Shown: piece by piece, positions 1-8,675 of the stretch
Layout of the letters: each line of letters starts with the position of its first letter
Numbering within the stretch: the first letter of the stretch is position 1
Source: Shewanella sp. OPT22
GTDB lineage: Bacteria; Pseudomonadota; Gammaproteobacteria; Enterobacterales; Shewanellaceae
Assembly: GCF_004168585.1 (NCBI RefSeq)
Contig: NZ_PGVH01000029.1
Span: 77,095 to 141,094 of the forward strand
Length of the DNA: 64,000 bases
Direction of reading: 5' to 3'
Program-made: the position numbers and the translations under genes
Notes under the pieces: model-generated
What the model saw: only the letters and a program-made list of their open reading frames with translations
Database searches by the model: none
Told to the model about the DNA's origin: nothing

Positions 1-547
1 AGAATGCAGTGTAACAGGTTGATTGCTCAAACTTGTGTTTGTTCTGTAGCTGCTCAAACGACCAAGTTTGATAATCCGTTTTCAACAGAGGCAAGTCTAA
101 TAACCATTCCCCAGGGTAATCCACAATATCAAGAATTAAGGTGGAACGATCGGTAAACTTACTCAGCACTCCCGATTTAGGTTGAAAATGAATAGCCAGC
201 CGTATCTCACTGATATTACGTGTAGAAGCTGGCCAATGATTCGGTGATGCTGTGAGTGAATTGATCCCGCCTTGGTAATCAAAACTGGCAATCTCTAAAT
301 CAGGCTGCAATTGTCGTTCAACACCAAGTAATCTTTGCTCTCTAGCCACATGCCATAAAGGTAAGGATTGCTCTTTAAATGTATGACCTGATCGAAGTAA
401 TTGATTAACCAGTCCGGTGATAAACGCAGTTTTCCCAGCGCCAGATAAACCCGTTACGGCTAAACGAATATGTCTATCTGCAGTTCTACGAATAATTGTC
501 TTCGTTTGTTTTTCAACTTTAGAAATTGTTTTAGAAAGAATGCTCAT
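1..547 (-). CDS. ycjX: YcjX family P-loop protein (partial, C-terminus outside window)
   Basis: The reading frame starts at the ATG at 547 and runs off the left edge without a stop; about 182 residues are visible. A Walker A loop GLSGAGKT sits at residues 33-40, followed by the ITGLVNQLL helix typical of the YcjX/DUF463 family. Further on, a LDIVDYPGEW segment looks like the Walker B/switch region. YcjX is a GTPase-like protein of unknown exact role, commonly found downstream of psp genes as part of the PspF regulon. Here it follows pspC by about 70 bp on the same strand, which supports both the call and shared phage-shock control. Only the N-terminal half can be judged. Confidence 0.88.
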   Translation of the reverse strand, partial: MSILSKTISKVEKQTKTIIRRTADRHIRLAVTGLSGAGKTAFITGLVNQLLRSGHTFKEQSLPLWHVAREQRLLGVERQLQPDLEIASFDYQGGINSLTASPNHWPASTRNISEIRLAIHFQPKSGVLSKFTDRSTLILDIVDYPGEWLLDLPLLKTDYQTWSFEQLQNKHKFEQSTCYTAF

Positions 548-571
548 TAAACGGATAACCCAGAAATAGAA

Positions 572-603
572 AAGGCACTGGATATCGTCATATTCAGCGC
601 CTT
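572..603 (-). terminator. Weak hairpin between pspC and ycjX
   Basis: Imperfect 11-bp arms (AAGGCACTGGA and TTCAGCGCCTT) surround a 10-nt loop. On the minus strand the stem is followed by only four T. It could be a partial terminator or a processing site that lowers ycjX expression relative to pspABC. Confidence 0.35.
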
Positions 604-616
604 CGAGTAGAGAAAG

Positions 617-1012
617 TTATAAATTATCAATTTGGCGTTTCAAGTCATAACTGTCAGAAGTTACATGACGCTCCATGTTTCGCAATCTCAACTCTAAGGC
701 ACGAAACTGCTGATTTACATCTTGAAGCGCCTGAGTCGCAGGCTCACCTGCTTGCCAGAACTTCTTTTTTACTTCGATATCACGGTGAAGGCTATTTTCA
801 TCATGTGTTACTGACTTTTCATCAAGAATAAGCCATAAAACAACATACCCCACAAAGATGATTCCCGCACCACCCAAAAGGAAGATTGAAGCAGTAACAA
901 CACGAACTAACCAAGTTTCCAGTCCGAAGAATTCTGCTATCCCTGCACAAACACCTGCAAGTTTCTTTTCTTTAGGATTGCGATAAAGCGTTTTTCTATT
1001 GCTTGTTGTCAT
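617..1012 (-). CDS. pspC: Phage shock protein C
   Basis: 131 residues. The N-terminal PspC domain (about 8-70) contains the family pattern LYRNPKEKKLAGVCAGIAEF followed by one long hydrophobic segment (about 38-65). The C-terminal half is charged and probably coiled (LELRLRNMERHV). PspC is an inner-membrane partner of PspB that senses envelope stress and draws PspA away from PspF. Its start overlaps the end of pspB by 17 bp, implying translational coupling in a pspABC operon. Length and order match other gammaproteobacteria. Confidence 0.95.
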   Translation of the reverse strand: MTTSNRKTLYRNPKEKKLAGVCAGIAEFFGLETWLVRVVTASIFLLGGAGIIFVGYVVLWLILDEKSVTHDENSLHRDIEVKKKFWQAGEPATQALQDVNQQFRALELRLRNMERHVTSDSYDLKRQIDNL

Positions 1013-1238
1013 CTCTGTTCCTCCATTCCGGAGACTCCGTATCCAATATCTTTTCTAAAGTTTCAATACGTTGCCCCATCTTATCAGCCGTTCGAATGAG
1101 CTCATTAAGTTGAGCAAACTCATCTTCTGATAACCCCTGGCTTACTTGCTTTTTACTTTTGTAATGCAATATCAACCAAATAGGAGCCACGATAACTGTA
1201 AACAAGATAAGCGGAGCAATAAGTAAATCTCCATCCAT
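996..1238 (-). CDS. pspB: Phage shock protein B
   Basis: 80 residues, the usual family length. An N-terminal membrane helix (about 5-24) is followed by a short basic stretch and a cytoplasmic coiled coil ending in TLEKILDTESPEWR, a hallmark of PspB. It acts with PspC as the membrane sensor of the phage-shock response. AGGAGAAT precedes the ATG. It lies 21 bp after pspA and overlaps pspC. Confidence 0.95.
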   Translation of the reverse strand: MDGDLLIAPLILFTVIVAPIWLILHYKSKKQVSQGLSEDEFAQLNELIRTADKMGQRIETLEKILDTESPEWRNRDDNKQ

Positions 1239-1259
1239 TATTTATTCTCCTATCCTAGA

Positions 1260-1940
1260 TTAAGCTTTAGTCTTATCTTTTTTAGCTTTAACTTTCGCTT
1301 TTAAAGCTTCAAGTTCGTTATTTACGTTTTCTTCTGCTTCTAATGCTGCAAACTCATCGGCTAGGCTGTTTTTCTTACCCATATCATAAGATTCAACCTG
1401 TGCTTCAATACCTTCAACACGTCGTTCATATTGCTCAAACTTAAGCATTGCATCATCGACTTTGCTTGAATCAAGCTGCTTTTTCACATTCAAACGTGAA
1501 GATGCGGTTTGAGTGCGCATAACGATCGTCTTTTGACGGGCTTTTGCATCAGCGAGTTTTTCTTGAAGTTGCACAACTTCTTCTTTCAAGCGTGCAATTT
1601 GTTCTTCAATCACAAGCAACTCATCAGATTGTGCCTTAACAACATCGCTGTACTTTTGCTTTTCCATTAATGCTGCTTTCGCTAAGTCTTCACGATCTTT
1701 AGAAAGTGCTAACTCTGCTTTTTCTTGCCAATCTTGCACTTGCTCTTCAGAGCGAGCAATGCGACGAAGCAGCTCTTTTTTCTCAGCCAATACTTTTGCA
1801 TTGGTAGAACGAACTTCGACTAGCGTATCTTCCATCTCTTGGATGATTAGGCGAACCATTTTTTCTGGGTCTTCAGCTTTATCTAATAAAGAGCTGATAT
1901 TCGAATTAATGATGTCCGCAAATCGTGAAAAAATTCCCAT
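1260..1940 (-). CDS. pspA: Phage shock protein A (PspA/IM30)
   Basis: 226 residues, almost entirely coiled coil, beginning MGIFSRFADIINSNISSLLD, the amphipathic membrane-binding helix of the PspA/IM30 (ESCRT-III-like) family. PspA represses the activator PspF under normal conditions, and under envelope stress it oligomerises on the inner membrane to limit proton leakage. GAGGAAT lies just upstream of the ATG. It is the first gene of the minus-strand operon pspABC(-ycjX), divergent from pspF. Confidence 0.97.
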   Translation of the reverse strand: MGIFSRFADIINSNISSLLDKAEDPEKMVRLIIQEMEDTLVEVRSTNAKVLAEKKELLRRIARSEEQVQDWQEKAELALSKDREDLAKAALMEKQKYSDVVKAQSDELLVIEEQIARLKEEVVQLQEKLADAKARQKTIVMRTQTASSRLNVKKQLDSSKVDDAMLKFEQYERRVEGIEAQVESYDMGKKNSLADEFAALEAEENVNNELEALKAKVKAKKDKTKA

Positions 1941-1978
1941 AATCCATTCCTCAAAGTGATTAATTTCAAAATAGTTAT

Positions 1979-1995
1979 ATCAGAGTTCGTGCCAA
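1979..1995 (-). promoter_or_regulatory. Sigma-54 promoter of pspABC
   Basis: On the minus strand the sequence TTGGCACGAACTCTGAT has a perfect -24 element (TTGGCACG) and a weaker -12 element (CTGA where TTGC is usual; the conserved G is kept). It lies about 40 bp before the pspA start codon, with pspF divergent. This is the arrangement of the known PspF-activated pspA promoter. Upstream PspF sites would lie around 2000-2090 but are not obvious to the eye. Confidence 0.75.
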
Positions 1996-2093
1996 CTTTT
2001 ACTAACCCTTTAATTTCAATCACTTAAACATTTTTATAACTTTTTCTTTCAATTCTATCAATAGCGACTTATTATAATTTTCACCAAAATTTA

Positions 2094-3188
2094 GTGGAAA
2101 ATACCAACAAGACCGTGGCGAATTCATTCAAGCAAGATAACCTTATTGGTCAATCTAATGCCTTATTAGAGGTTTTAGAGCATGTCTCACAAGTCGCACC
2201 GCTTTCTAAGCCCGTTTTAATTATCGGTGAACGCGGTACAGGTAAAGAGCTCATCGCCGAGCGTCTACATTACCTGTCTCAACGTTGGGATCAAAGCTTT
2301 ATTAAACTAAATTGTTCATCATTAAGTGAAAACTTATTAGAGAGTGAACTGTTTGGTCATGAATCTGGTGCTTTTACCGGGGCAAAAGGCCGTCATGAAG
2401 GTCGTTTTGAGCGTGCAGATAATGGAACACTCTTCTTAGATGAGTTAGCGAATACATCAGGTTTAATCCAAGAAAAGTTATTGCGTGTCATCGAATATGG
2501 TGAATTTGAACGTGTAGGTGGTAGTAAGACAGTTCAAACAGATGTGCGCTTAATTTGCGCAGCCAATGAAGATTTACCTTCTTTAGCGGATGCTGGTGAA
2601 TTTCGTGCTGATCTATTAGATCGCCTCGCTTTTGATGTAATTACCCTTCCACCTCTTCGTTACAGAAAAGAAGATATCATGCCATTAGCGGAATATTTTG
2701 CTCTCGGTATGGTTCGACAACTGGATATGCCATTTTTTGCTGGATTTTCTCGCTCAGCGACAGAGCAGCTCTTTGATTATGCTTGGCCTGGTAATATTCG
2801 TGAACTAAAAAATGCCATTGAACGAAGTGTCTATCGAAATGGGACTGAAGCAACACCGATAGAAGATATCAGCTTAGATCCATTTGAGTCACCTTATCGA
2901 CCAACTAAACGTGTAAAAACGTTATCTCAACAAGCTGCACCACAAGTAAGCAGTGCTGAAATGACTGAAACAGTGTCAGAAGAAGATATCGAAACATCTC
3001 CAACAACGGTAAACATCAGTTTTCCACTCAACTTTAAAGACGAAACAGAACGTTATGAAGTTGAGATCATTCAGCAAGCGCTTGAGCAAAGTCAGTTTAA
3101 CCAAAAGAAAACAGCTGAAAACCTTGGCTTGACTTATCATCAGCTACGAGGAATTTTGAAGAAGTATAATTTGCTCGATAAAACTTAA
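2094..3188 (+). CDS. pspF: Psp operon sigma-54 activator PspF
   Basis: 364 residues starting at a GTG. The AAA+ domain (about 15-250) has Walker A GERGTGKE, the sigma-54 contact loop GAFTGA, a Walker B LFLDELA, and the WPGNIRELKN sensor II region. A C-terminal Fis-type helix-turn-helix (NQKKTAENLGLTYHQLRGIL) binds DNA. As is typical for PspF there is no N-terminal receiver domain, because control comes from PspA. It is about 35 residues longer than the E. coli protein, mainly in the linker before the helix-turn-helix. No clear Shine-Dalgarno precedes the GTG, but the following residues align with the start of the family. Confidence 0.95.
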   Translation: MENTNKTVANSFKQDNLIGQSNALLEVLEHVSQVAPLSKPVLIIGERGTGKELIAERLHYLSQRWDQSFIKLNCSSLSENLLESELFGHESGAFTGAKGRHEGRFERADNGTLFLDELANTSGLIQEKLLRVIEYGEFERVGGSKTVQTDVRLICAANEDLPSLADAGEFRADLLDRLAFDVITLPPLRYRKEDIMPLAEYFALGMVRQLDMPFFAGFSRSATEQLFDYAWPGNIRELKNAIERSVYRNGTEATPIEDISLDPFESPYRPTKRVKTLSQQAAPQVSSAEMTETVSEEDIETSPTTVNISFPLNFKDETERYEVEIIQQALEQSQFNQKKTAENLGLTYHQLRGILKKYNLLDKT

Positions 3189-3218
3189 TAATAAGAAAAA
3201 TATCAAGGATAGATAATA

Positions 3219-4007
3219 ATGAAAAAGTTAGTTATTTCACTCTTAGCTCTAATGAGTTTATCTGGTTGCGGTAGCAAAGATGCCGAACAAGTTAAAGAGG
3301 ACGCTCTATTAAGAATAGAAGTGAGTACAAATAGTACTTCTGCAGATTCAAGCTTAGCAACCAATGAACAACACAATGAAGTGGAGATAAAGCTTTATGA
3401 AATGGCGAAAAACTCTTCCAGTAGCGATCAACGAATCATTGTTGAAACGAAAAACATCTTCACCCTTAAACTCAATGGGATCTCCTATGATTTAGCCGAC
3501 CACTTCCAAGCGTCTGATCTTTCTGGTCTACCAAACCCTAGATATACAGTCAATTTATCTAATAACGATTTACAATCACTCGAAATAGACTTATCTCTAA
3601 ACGGTAAAAACTATTCATTAACAGGTGAGTTTTCTGATCCATTGTCCGTGATTAACTACACTCATTTATCTGAGCAGTACCAACCATTAGAAGACGATAT
3701 TCAACTTGATTGGAATGCCACTGAATCTGAAACTGAGATAAATATCAGCCAAAGCATGACATACAATGACCAAACAACATGTCACAGAGGTGAGTTTTCA
3801 ACAGTCCTATCAGCTGATGTTATTACCTATCACTTATTTCAAGTCGGCTTCAACCAAGATTGTCCAACCGAAAACAAACAAAAAATCAATACTAGCGCAG
3901 TAATGACGCAATCTTATGACGACTTAAAAATAAACTTCAGTGGTTTTAAGCAAGCGCAATTAAGCTCAAAAAACCAGTATTATTGGGATCATTTACTGGA
4001 GTTTTAA
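3219..4007 (+). CDS. Uncharacterised lipoprotein between pspF and sapA
   Basis: 262 residues. A short signal peptide ends in the lipobox LSGC (Cys17), so the product is probably a lipoprotein. The mature part is rich in Ser, Asn and Asp, looks largely beta-stranded, and has two cysteines (in TTCHRG and NQDCP) that might pair. I do not recognise the family. AAGGATAG precedes the ATG at 3219. It lies 30 bp after pspF and about 110 bp before sapA on the same strand. Confidence 0.7.
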   Translation: MKKLVISLLALMSLSGCGSKDAEQVKEDALLRIEVSTNSTSADSSLATNEQHNEVEIKLYEMAKNSSSSDQRIIVETKNIFTLKLNGISYDLADHFQASDLSGLPNPRYTVNLSNNDLQSLEIDLSLNGKNYSLTGEFSDPLSVINYTHLSEQYQPLEDDIQLDWNATESETEINISQSMTYNDQTTCHRGEFSTVLSADVITYHLFQVGFNQDCPTENKQKINTSAVMTQSYDDLKINFSGFKQAQLSSKNQYYWDHLLEF

Positions 4008-4115
4008 GTTATCGGAATGAAGCGAGATCTCCCAAAGCGATCTTGCTCATTGCTCTTAAGTTTTGAAGACTGCTAAAATAGTCAGTTATATGAATTCAAA
4101 ATAGTTTTACTTAGC

Positions 4116-5747
4116 ATGAACAATTGCCTGTTCCGCTCAATATATAGATTGGTCGTTTCTGTAACCTTAATCTCGACGTTAGTTGCCTGTAAGCAACCCG
4201 AGCTTCCAAGTGGTTTAGTGTATTGTTCTGAAGGTAACCCTTCGAGTTTTAACCCGCAATTAGTTACCTCTGGCACTACTGTAGATGCCACATCTCATCA
4301 GTTATATGATCACCTTGTTGAATTTGATGCTCGATCAGGTCTTGTCATGCCCGGGCTTGCGGTTAGCTGGAATATCTCTGCTGATCAAAAAACATATACT
4401 TTTCATCTGAGAGAAGGCGTTCAATTTCATCATTCTCGGCTATTTACCCCAACAAGAACGTTAAATTCTCAAGATGTTCTCTTTTCATTTAATCGGATTA
4501 TCGATAAAAAAAATCCATTTCACTCTATATCAAGCACAGGTTACCCTTTTTTCCAGGGCATTGATTTTTCTGGGTTAGTAAAAACCATCAGTGCCCCTGA
4601 TGAAACAACAGTTGTGTTCAAACTAAATCATAAAGATGCGAGCTTTTTAGCTAATTTAGCTTCTGATTTTGCCGTCATTCTTTCACAAGAATATGCCACA
4701 CAACTGCTTAAGCGAAGAACACCAGAAGAAATCGACAAACAACCAATTGGTACAGGCCCGTTTGTGTTTAAGGACTACGCCAAAAACGAATATATTCGCT
4801 ATACGCGTAATGAAGAATATTGGGGGGACAAAGCCAAGGTTCAGAACCTTGTTTTTGACATTACGAGAAAGAGCTCTCAACGCTTAGCTAAGCTCATTAC
4901 TCGAGATTGCAGTGTTTCCGCCCTTCCAAAACCTGACGAAATTAAAGTGGTTAATCAAAACCATCATATTGAGTTACAACAGCAAAAAGGAATGAATGTC
5001 GCATATTGGGCATTTAATACCAAAAAAGCGCCATTCAATAACCCTAAAGTGAGGCAAGCCTTATCGTTGGCCATTAACAAAAAAGCAATTTTAAAAGCGG
5101 TTTATCACAACACGGCCTCTGAAGCGAAAAGTATTCTTCCTCCTGCGTCATGGGCGCAAACGGATGTATATAATGACATTTACAACCCAGTAAGAGCTCG
5201 AAAGCTATTAAAAGAAGCAGGTGTACAAAACTTGGAAATGTCTGTTTGGGCAATGCCAACAGCTCGCGCTTACAATCCTAACCCCATTAAAACAGCACAA
5301 TTACTGCAGGCAGACCTAGCACTTATTGGTGTTAGAGCGACCATCGTTAGTTACGACTGGAGTGTTTTCTTAGATAAATTAAACGCCGCCACCTATGATT
5401 CAGTGCTCATTGGCTGGGATGCCGATAATAGTGACCCAGATAACTTTTTCTCTCCATTTTTAAGCTGTGCGTCATTACGTTCAAATAATAATCGCTCCCA
5501 TTGGTGTAATCAAAAGTTGGATGAATTACTTACAAAAGCTAAGTCAATGACCTCTCACCAAGATAGAAAAGTGATTTATCAGCAAGCAGAAAAATTTATT
5601 TATAAACAAAAACCTATTGTTCCTTTGGTTCATAGTAATAGAATGATATTAAAAAGAGCAGATATTCAAGGTGTTCATTTATCACCATTTGGTGGAATAT
5701 CATTTGCACATGCTTCCCACGTGGCCGCACAGGATAATAATAAATGA
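4116..5747 (+). CDS. sapA: SapA-like peptide ABC transporter substrate-binding protein
   Basis: 543 residues of the family 5 solute-binding proteins (oligopeptide type); the core pattern GLAVSWNISADQKTYTFHLR is near residue 75. SapA captures peptides in the periplasm and delivers them to SapBC. In enterobacteria the system is linked to antimicrobial peptide resistance, and part of it also to putrescine export. Unlike enteric SapA, the signal peptide here ends in a lipobox (LVAC, Cys25), so the protein is probably lipid-anchored. Its end overlaps the sapB start by 4 bp. Confidence 0.9.
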   Translation: MNNCLFRSIYRLVVSVTLISTLVACKQPELPSGLVYCSEGNPSSFNPQLVTSGTTVDATSHQLYDHLVEFDARSGLVMPGLAVSWNISADQKTYTFHLREGVQFHHSRLFTPTRTLNSQDVLFSFNRIIDKKNPFHSISSTGYPFFQGIDFSGLVKTISAPDETTVVFKLNHKDASFLANLASDFAVILSQEYATQLLKRRTPEEIDKQPIGTGPFVFKDYAKNEYIRYTRNEEYWGDKAKVQNLVFDITRKSSQRLAKLITRDCSVSALPKPDEIKVVNQNHHIELQQQKGMNVAYWAFNTKKAPFNNPKVRQALSLAINKKAILKAVYHNTASEAKSILPPASWAQTDVYNDIYNPVRARKLLKEAGVQNLEMSVWAMPTARAYNPNPIKTAQLLQADLALIGVRATIVSYDWSVFLDKLNAATYDSVLIGWDADNSDPDNFFSPFLSCASLRSNNNRSHWCNQKLDELLTKAKSMTSHQDRKVIYQQAEKFIYKQKPIVPLVHSNRMILKRADIQGVHLSPFGGISFAHASHVAAQDNNK

Positions 5748-6775
5748 CTTGGTACATTTTAAGGCGAATTAACCTATTTCTTGCGACCTCTTTGGTCATG
5801 CTAGCGGTTTTATTTTACGCCACAAGTTTGTTTCCAGTAGAGCAAAGCGTTGCACTATCTGGGGTCGTCAGCCCTACCGCTGAACAGCAACAACAGATTG
5901 AACAGTCATACCATCTAGACCAGAATGTAGTCGTTCAATTTTACGCTTATTTAAAGCAAAGACTGAGTGGTGACTTTGGATTTTCAGTAACATCTCAGGA
6001 ACCCATAGTTCATGAACTTGCTACCGTATTACCCGCTTCATTTGAACTTGCGTTTATTGCTGGAATTTTGGCTATTGCGGTAGGTGTCCCTATTGGCGTT
6101 CTAGCTTCCTTTAACCAACATAAAACATCGCAAAATGTCATTATGGCTGCGACCTTAACAGGCTATTCTTTACCCGTTTTTTGGTTGGGACTTATGCTCG
6201 CTCATTGGTTTGGTGTTCAAAAAGATTGGCTACCTATCTCAGGACAAATTAATTTACTTTATGAGATTAAGCCTGTGACCGGTTTTGTCGTTATCGACAG
6301 TCTCTTAGCGAGCAATAAATATGGCACTGCCGCATTTTATGATGCGTTGCACCACTTAATTTTACCGGCTATTACACTTTCTATTTTACCCCTTACGGTC
6401 GTCATTCGAATTACTCGCAGCTCCATGATGTCAGTAATGAATAAAACCTATATTCGTGCTGCCGAAGCAAGAGGTTTACATTGGTGGGTGATCATTTGGC
6501 GTCACGCACTGCCAAATGCATTAGTACCAGTATTAAAGCAACTAGGCGTAATGCTTGGCCCATTTGCGAGTTATGCCATATTGGTTGAAGTGAGCTTTGC
6601 TTGGCCAGGTGTGGGATATTGGCTAGTTTCAGGTATTTATCAACGAGACTATACCGTGATTCAAGGTGGTGTTTTTGTAGTCGCAATTTTGATCATTTTC
6701 TTAAACATTTTAATTGATGTAATCCATACATCGACCAACCCTATCACCAAGAAAGAATTTTATGGCACGAATTAA
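5744..6775 (+). CDS. sapB: Peptide ABC transporter permease SapB
   Basis: 343 residues. A DppB/OppB-type inner-membrane permease with an N-terminal helix, a long periplasmic segment, then five or so membrane helices. The EAA loop that contacts the ATPase is visible as AAEARGLHWWVIIWRHALPNA. It pairs with SapC to form the channel of the Sap importer. It overlaps sapA by 4 bp and sapC by 14 bp, so the operon is tightly coupled. Confidence 0.92.
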   Translation: MTWYILRRINLFLATSLVMLAVLFYATSLFPVEQSVALSGVVSPTAEQQQQIEQSYHLDQNVVVQFYAYLKQRLSGDFGFSVTSQEPIVHELATVLPASFELAFIAGILAIAVGVPIGVLASFNQHKTSQNVIMAATLTGYSLPVFWLGLMLAHWFGVQKDWLPISGQINLLYEIKPVTGFVVIDSLLASNKYGTAAFYDALHHLILPAITLSILPLTVVIRITRSSMMSVMNKTYIRAAEARGLHWWVIIWRHALPNALVPVLKQLGVMLGPFASYAILVEVSFAWPGVGYWLVSGIYQRDYTVIQGGVFVVAILIIFLNILIDVIHTSTNPITKKEFYGTN

Positions 6776-7652
6776 AATATATCAGGACAATGCCATCCCC
6801 TCTCCAGGAAAGCGAACTTGGCTCGCCTTTTCTGGCAACCCTTTTGCGCTTGTTGGCCTTTGGGTTATGTTTTTATTGGCACTTATTGTTATTTTTGGAA
6901 GTCATCTAGCTCCTTATCCCGCCGAACTTCAAGATGCGAATGCATTGCTGGTTCCGCCGTCTTGGGACCCCAATGGAAGTGTCGATCACTTTCTAGGAAC
7001 CGATGGTCTTGGTAGGGATATTCTCAGTCGCTTGCTTCATGGCGCACACTTAACGTTTGGTTTGTCATTTATCATTGTTTTTTTCGCACTTGCTGTGGGC
7101 TTTTTTATCGGCTCTTTATCAGGAATGATGAAGGGCTTGAAATCGAGTATTTTGGGTCACTTACTTGACGCATTACTTTCGATTCCATCTCTCCTAATGG
7201 CAATGCTGGTTGTTGCAGTTCTTGGCACAGGCTTACAAAATGTATTCTGGGCTGTAGGGTTGGCACTTATTCCTCAATTTGTTCGCGCTGTTCATCAAGC
7301 AGTCCATGAAGAATTACAGAAAGAATACGTTACTGCAGCAAAACTTGATGGTGCGAATCATTTTCAAATTTATTGGTTTGTCGTTATGCCAAACGTTTGG
7401 GATGTAGTGATTATTCAAACTACTTTAGCCTTATCTGTAGCTATTTTGGATATCGCAGCACTCGGGTTTCTCAATCTCGGCGCTCAAGCCCCAAGTCCTG
7501 AGTGGGGGGCAATGGTATTACAAGGTACAGAGCACTTTTTAATTGCACCATGGACAGTAACCATTCCTGGTTTTGCTATTTTGACTACTGTGTTATCCAT
7601 TAATTTAGTCGGTGATGGCTTGCGCAGCGCACTTGCACCAACAAGAGGCTAA
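6762..7652 (+). CDS. sapC: Peptide ABC transporter permease SapC
   Basis: 296 residues, DppC/OppC-type permease. A short cytoplasmic N-terminus is followed by a first helix, the FLGTDGLGRDILSRLLHGA signature of the family, then further helices and the EAA loop TAAKLDGANHFQIYWFVVMP. It forms the second half of the membrane channel. It starts inside the end of sapB and is followed by sapD after 12 bp. Confidence 0.92.
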   Translation: MARIKIYQDNAIPSPGKRTWLAFSGNPFALVGLWVMFLLALIVIFGSHLAPYPAELQDANALLVPPSWDPNGSVDHFLGTDGLGRDILSRLLHGAHLTFGLSFIIVFFALAVGFFIGSLSGMMKGLKSSILGHLLDALLSIPSLLMAMLVVAVLGTGLQNVFWAVGLALIPQFVRAVHQAVHEELQKEYVTAAKLDGANHFQIYWFVVMPNVWDVVIIQTTLALSVAILDIAALGFLNLGAQAPSPEWGAMVLQGTEHFLIAPWTVTIPGFAILTTVLSINLVGDGLRSALAPTRG

Positions 7653-7664
7653 AGGACAACTTTT

Positions 7665-8675
7665 ATGCCACTACTTGATATAAGAAATCTAACAATTGAG
7701 CTCAATACACCTCAAGGAAAAGTTAAAGCACTCGAGCGGATCAGCTTGACGCTTAATGTAGGCGAGATTCAAGGATTAGTTGGAGAGTCTGGTTCAGGGC
7801 GCAGTTTGCTTGCAAAAGCAATTATTGGTTTGTCCGAACCTAATTGGACCGTCAACGCAGATAGATTAATGTTTGATGGTAAGAACTTGATGACAATGTC
7901 CAATCGGGAACGTCGTGCACTCATGGGTAAACATATTGCGATGGTGTTCCAAGATCCAACGGGCAGTTTTGACCCTGCAAATGATGTTGGATCACAATTG
8001 TTAGAAGTAATGCCAGTGCCCAAAGGAACTCCTTTTTGGCGACGACATTCTGAAAGAAAAAAGCAAGCTGAAAAATGGCTCCATAAAGTCGGCATAAAAA
8101 ACACCAAAGAAGTGATGGACAGTTATGCGTGGGAACTCTCTGACGGTGAATGCCAGAAAGCCATGATTGCAATGGCAATTGCCAATAAGCCACAACTTCT
8201 TATCGCTGACGAACCAACAACCAATATGGAAGCCAGTACGCGGGCTCAGATATTTCGATTATTAAATCAGTTAAATCAGCTCCAAAACGTATCAATATTG
8301 TTGATCAGTCATGAATTAGAAAACCTCACGAAATGGTGTAATACTCTAACGGTGATCTATTGTGGCCAGATTGCAGAATCAGGCCCTACTTCTAAAATAA
8401 TGGAAAAGCCATTTCACCCGTACACCAGGACATTACTTGCTCACTTACCGAATGCAGAGCAACAAGTCGGGCATAAATCAATGATGCAGACAATGCCTGG
8501 TTCTATTCCAGCTTTACAACACCTCCCAATAGGTTGCCGTCTCGGGCCTCGTTGCCCTAAAGCCGAACGTAAGTGCGTTAACCAGCCTCTCATTGCCAAA
8601 GATAAAGACAGAAACTTTGCTTGCCACTTCCCGTTTAATAGAGAAACAGACAATGACGCCAATTCTAGAAGTTAA
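7665..8675 (+). CDS. sapD: Peptide ABC transporter ATP-binding protein SapD
   Basis: 336 residues, OppD/DppD class ATPase with the C-terminal oligopeptide-transporter extension (PIGCRLGPRCPKAERKC, a probable iron-sulfur or metal-binding cysteine cluster). Walker B LLIADEPT and the H-loop LLISHE are present. Two nucleotide-site motifs depart from the canon. Walker A reads GESGSGRS, with Arg46 in place of the invariant lysine, and the signature reads LSDGE. Its partner SapF keeps the normal lysine, so the ATPase pair may be asymmetric. The last 23 bp overlap the sapF start. Confidence 0.92.
   Translation: MPLLDIRNLTIELNTPQGKVKALERISLTLNVGEIQGLVGESGSGRSLLAKAIIGLSEPNWTVNADRLMFDGKNLMTMSNRERRALMGKHIAMVFQDPTGSFDPANDVGSQLLEVMPVPKGTPFWRRHSERKKQAEKWLHKVGIKNTKEVMDSYAWELSDGECQKAMIAMAIANKPQLLIADEPTTNMEASTRAQIFRLLNQLNQLQNVSILLISHELENLTKWCNTLTVIYCGQIAESGPTSKIMEKPFHPYTRTLLAHLPNAEQQVGHKSMMQTMPGSIPALQHLPIGCRLGPRCPKAERKCVNQPLIAKDKDRNFACHFPFNRETDNDANSRS

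Noticed and set aside
4017-4051. Imperfect hairpin after the 3.2-kb lipoprotein gene
   Set aside because: Only about 10 of 12 bases pair and no T run follows; too weak to call a terminator.
8593-8652. Longer upstream start for sapF
   Set aside because: The extra residues lie inside sapD, are unlike the family, and the ATG at 8653 gives the expected N-terminus.
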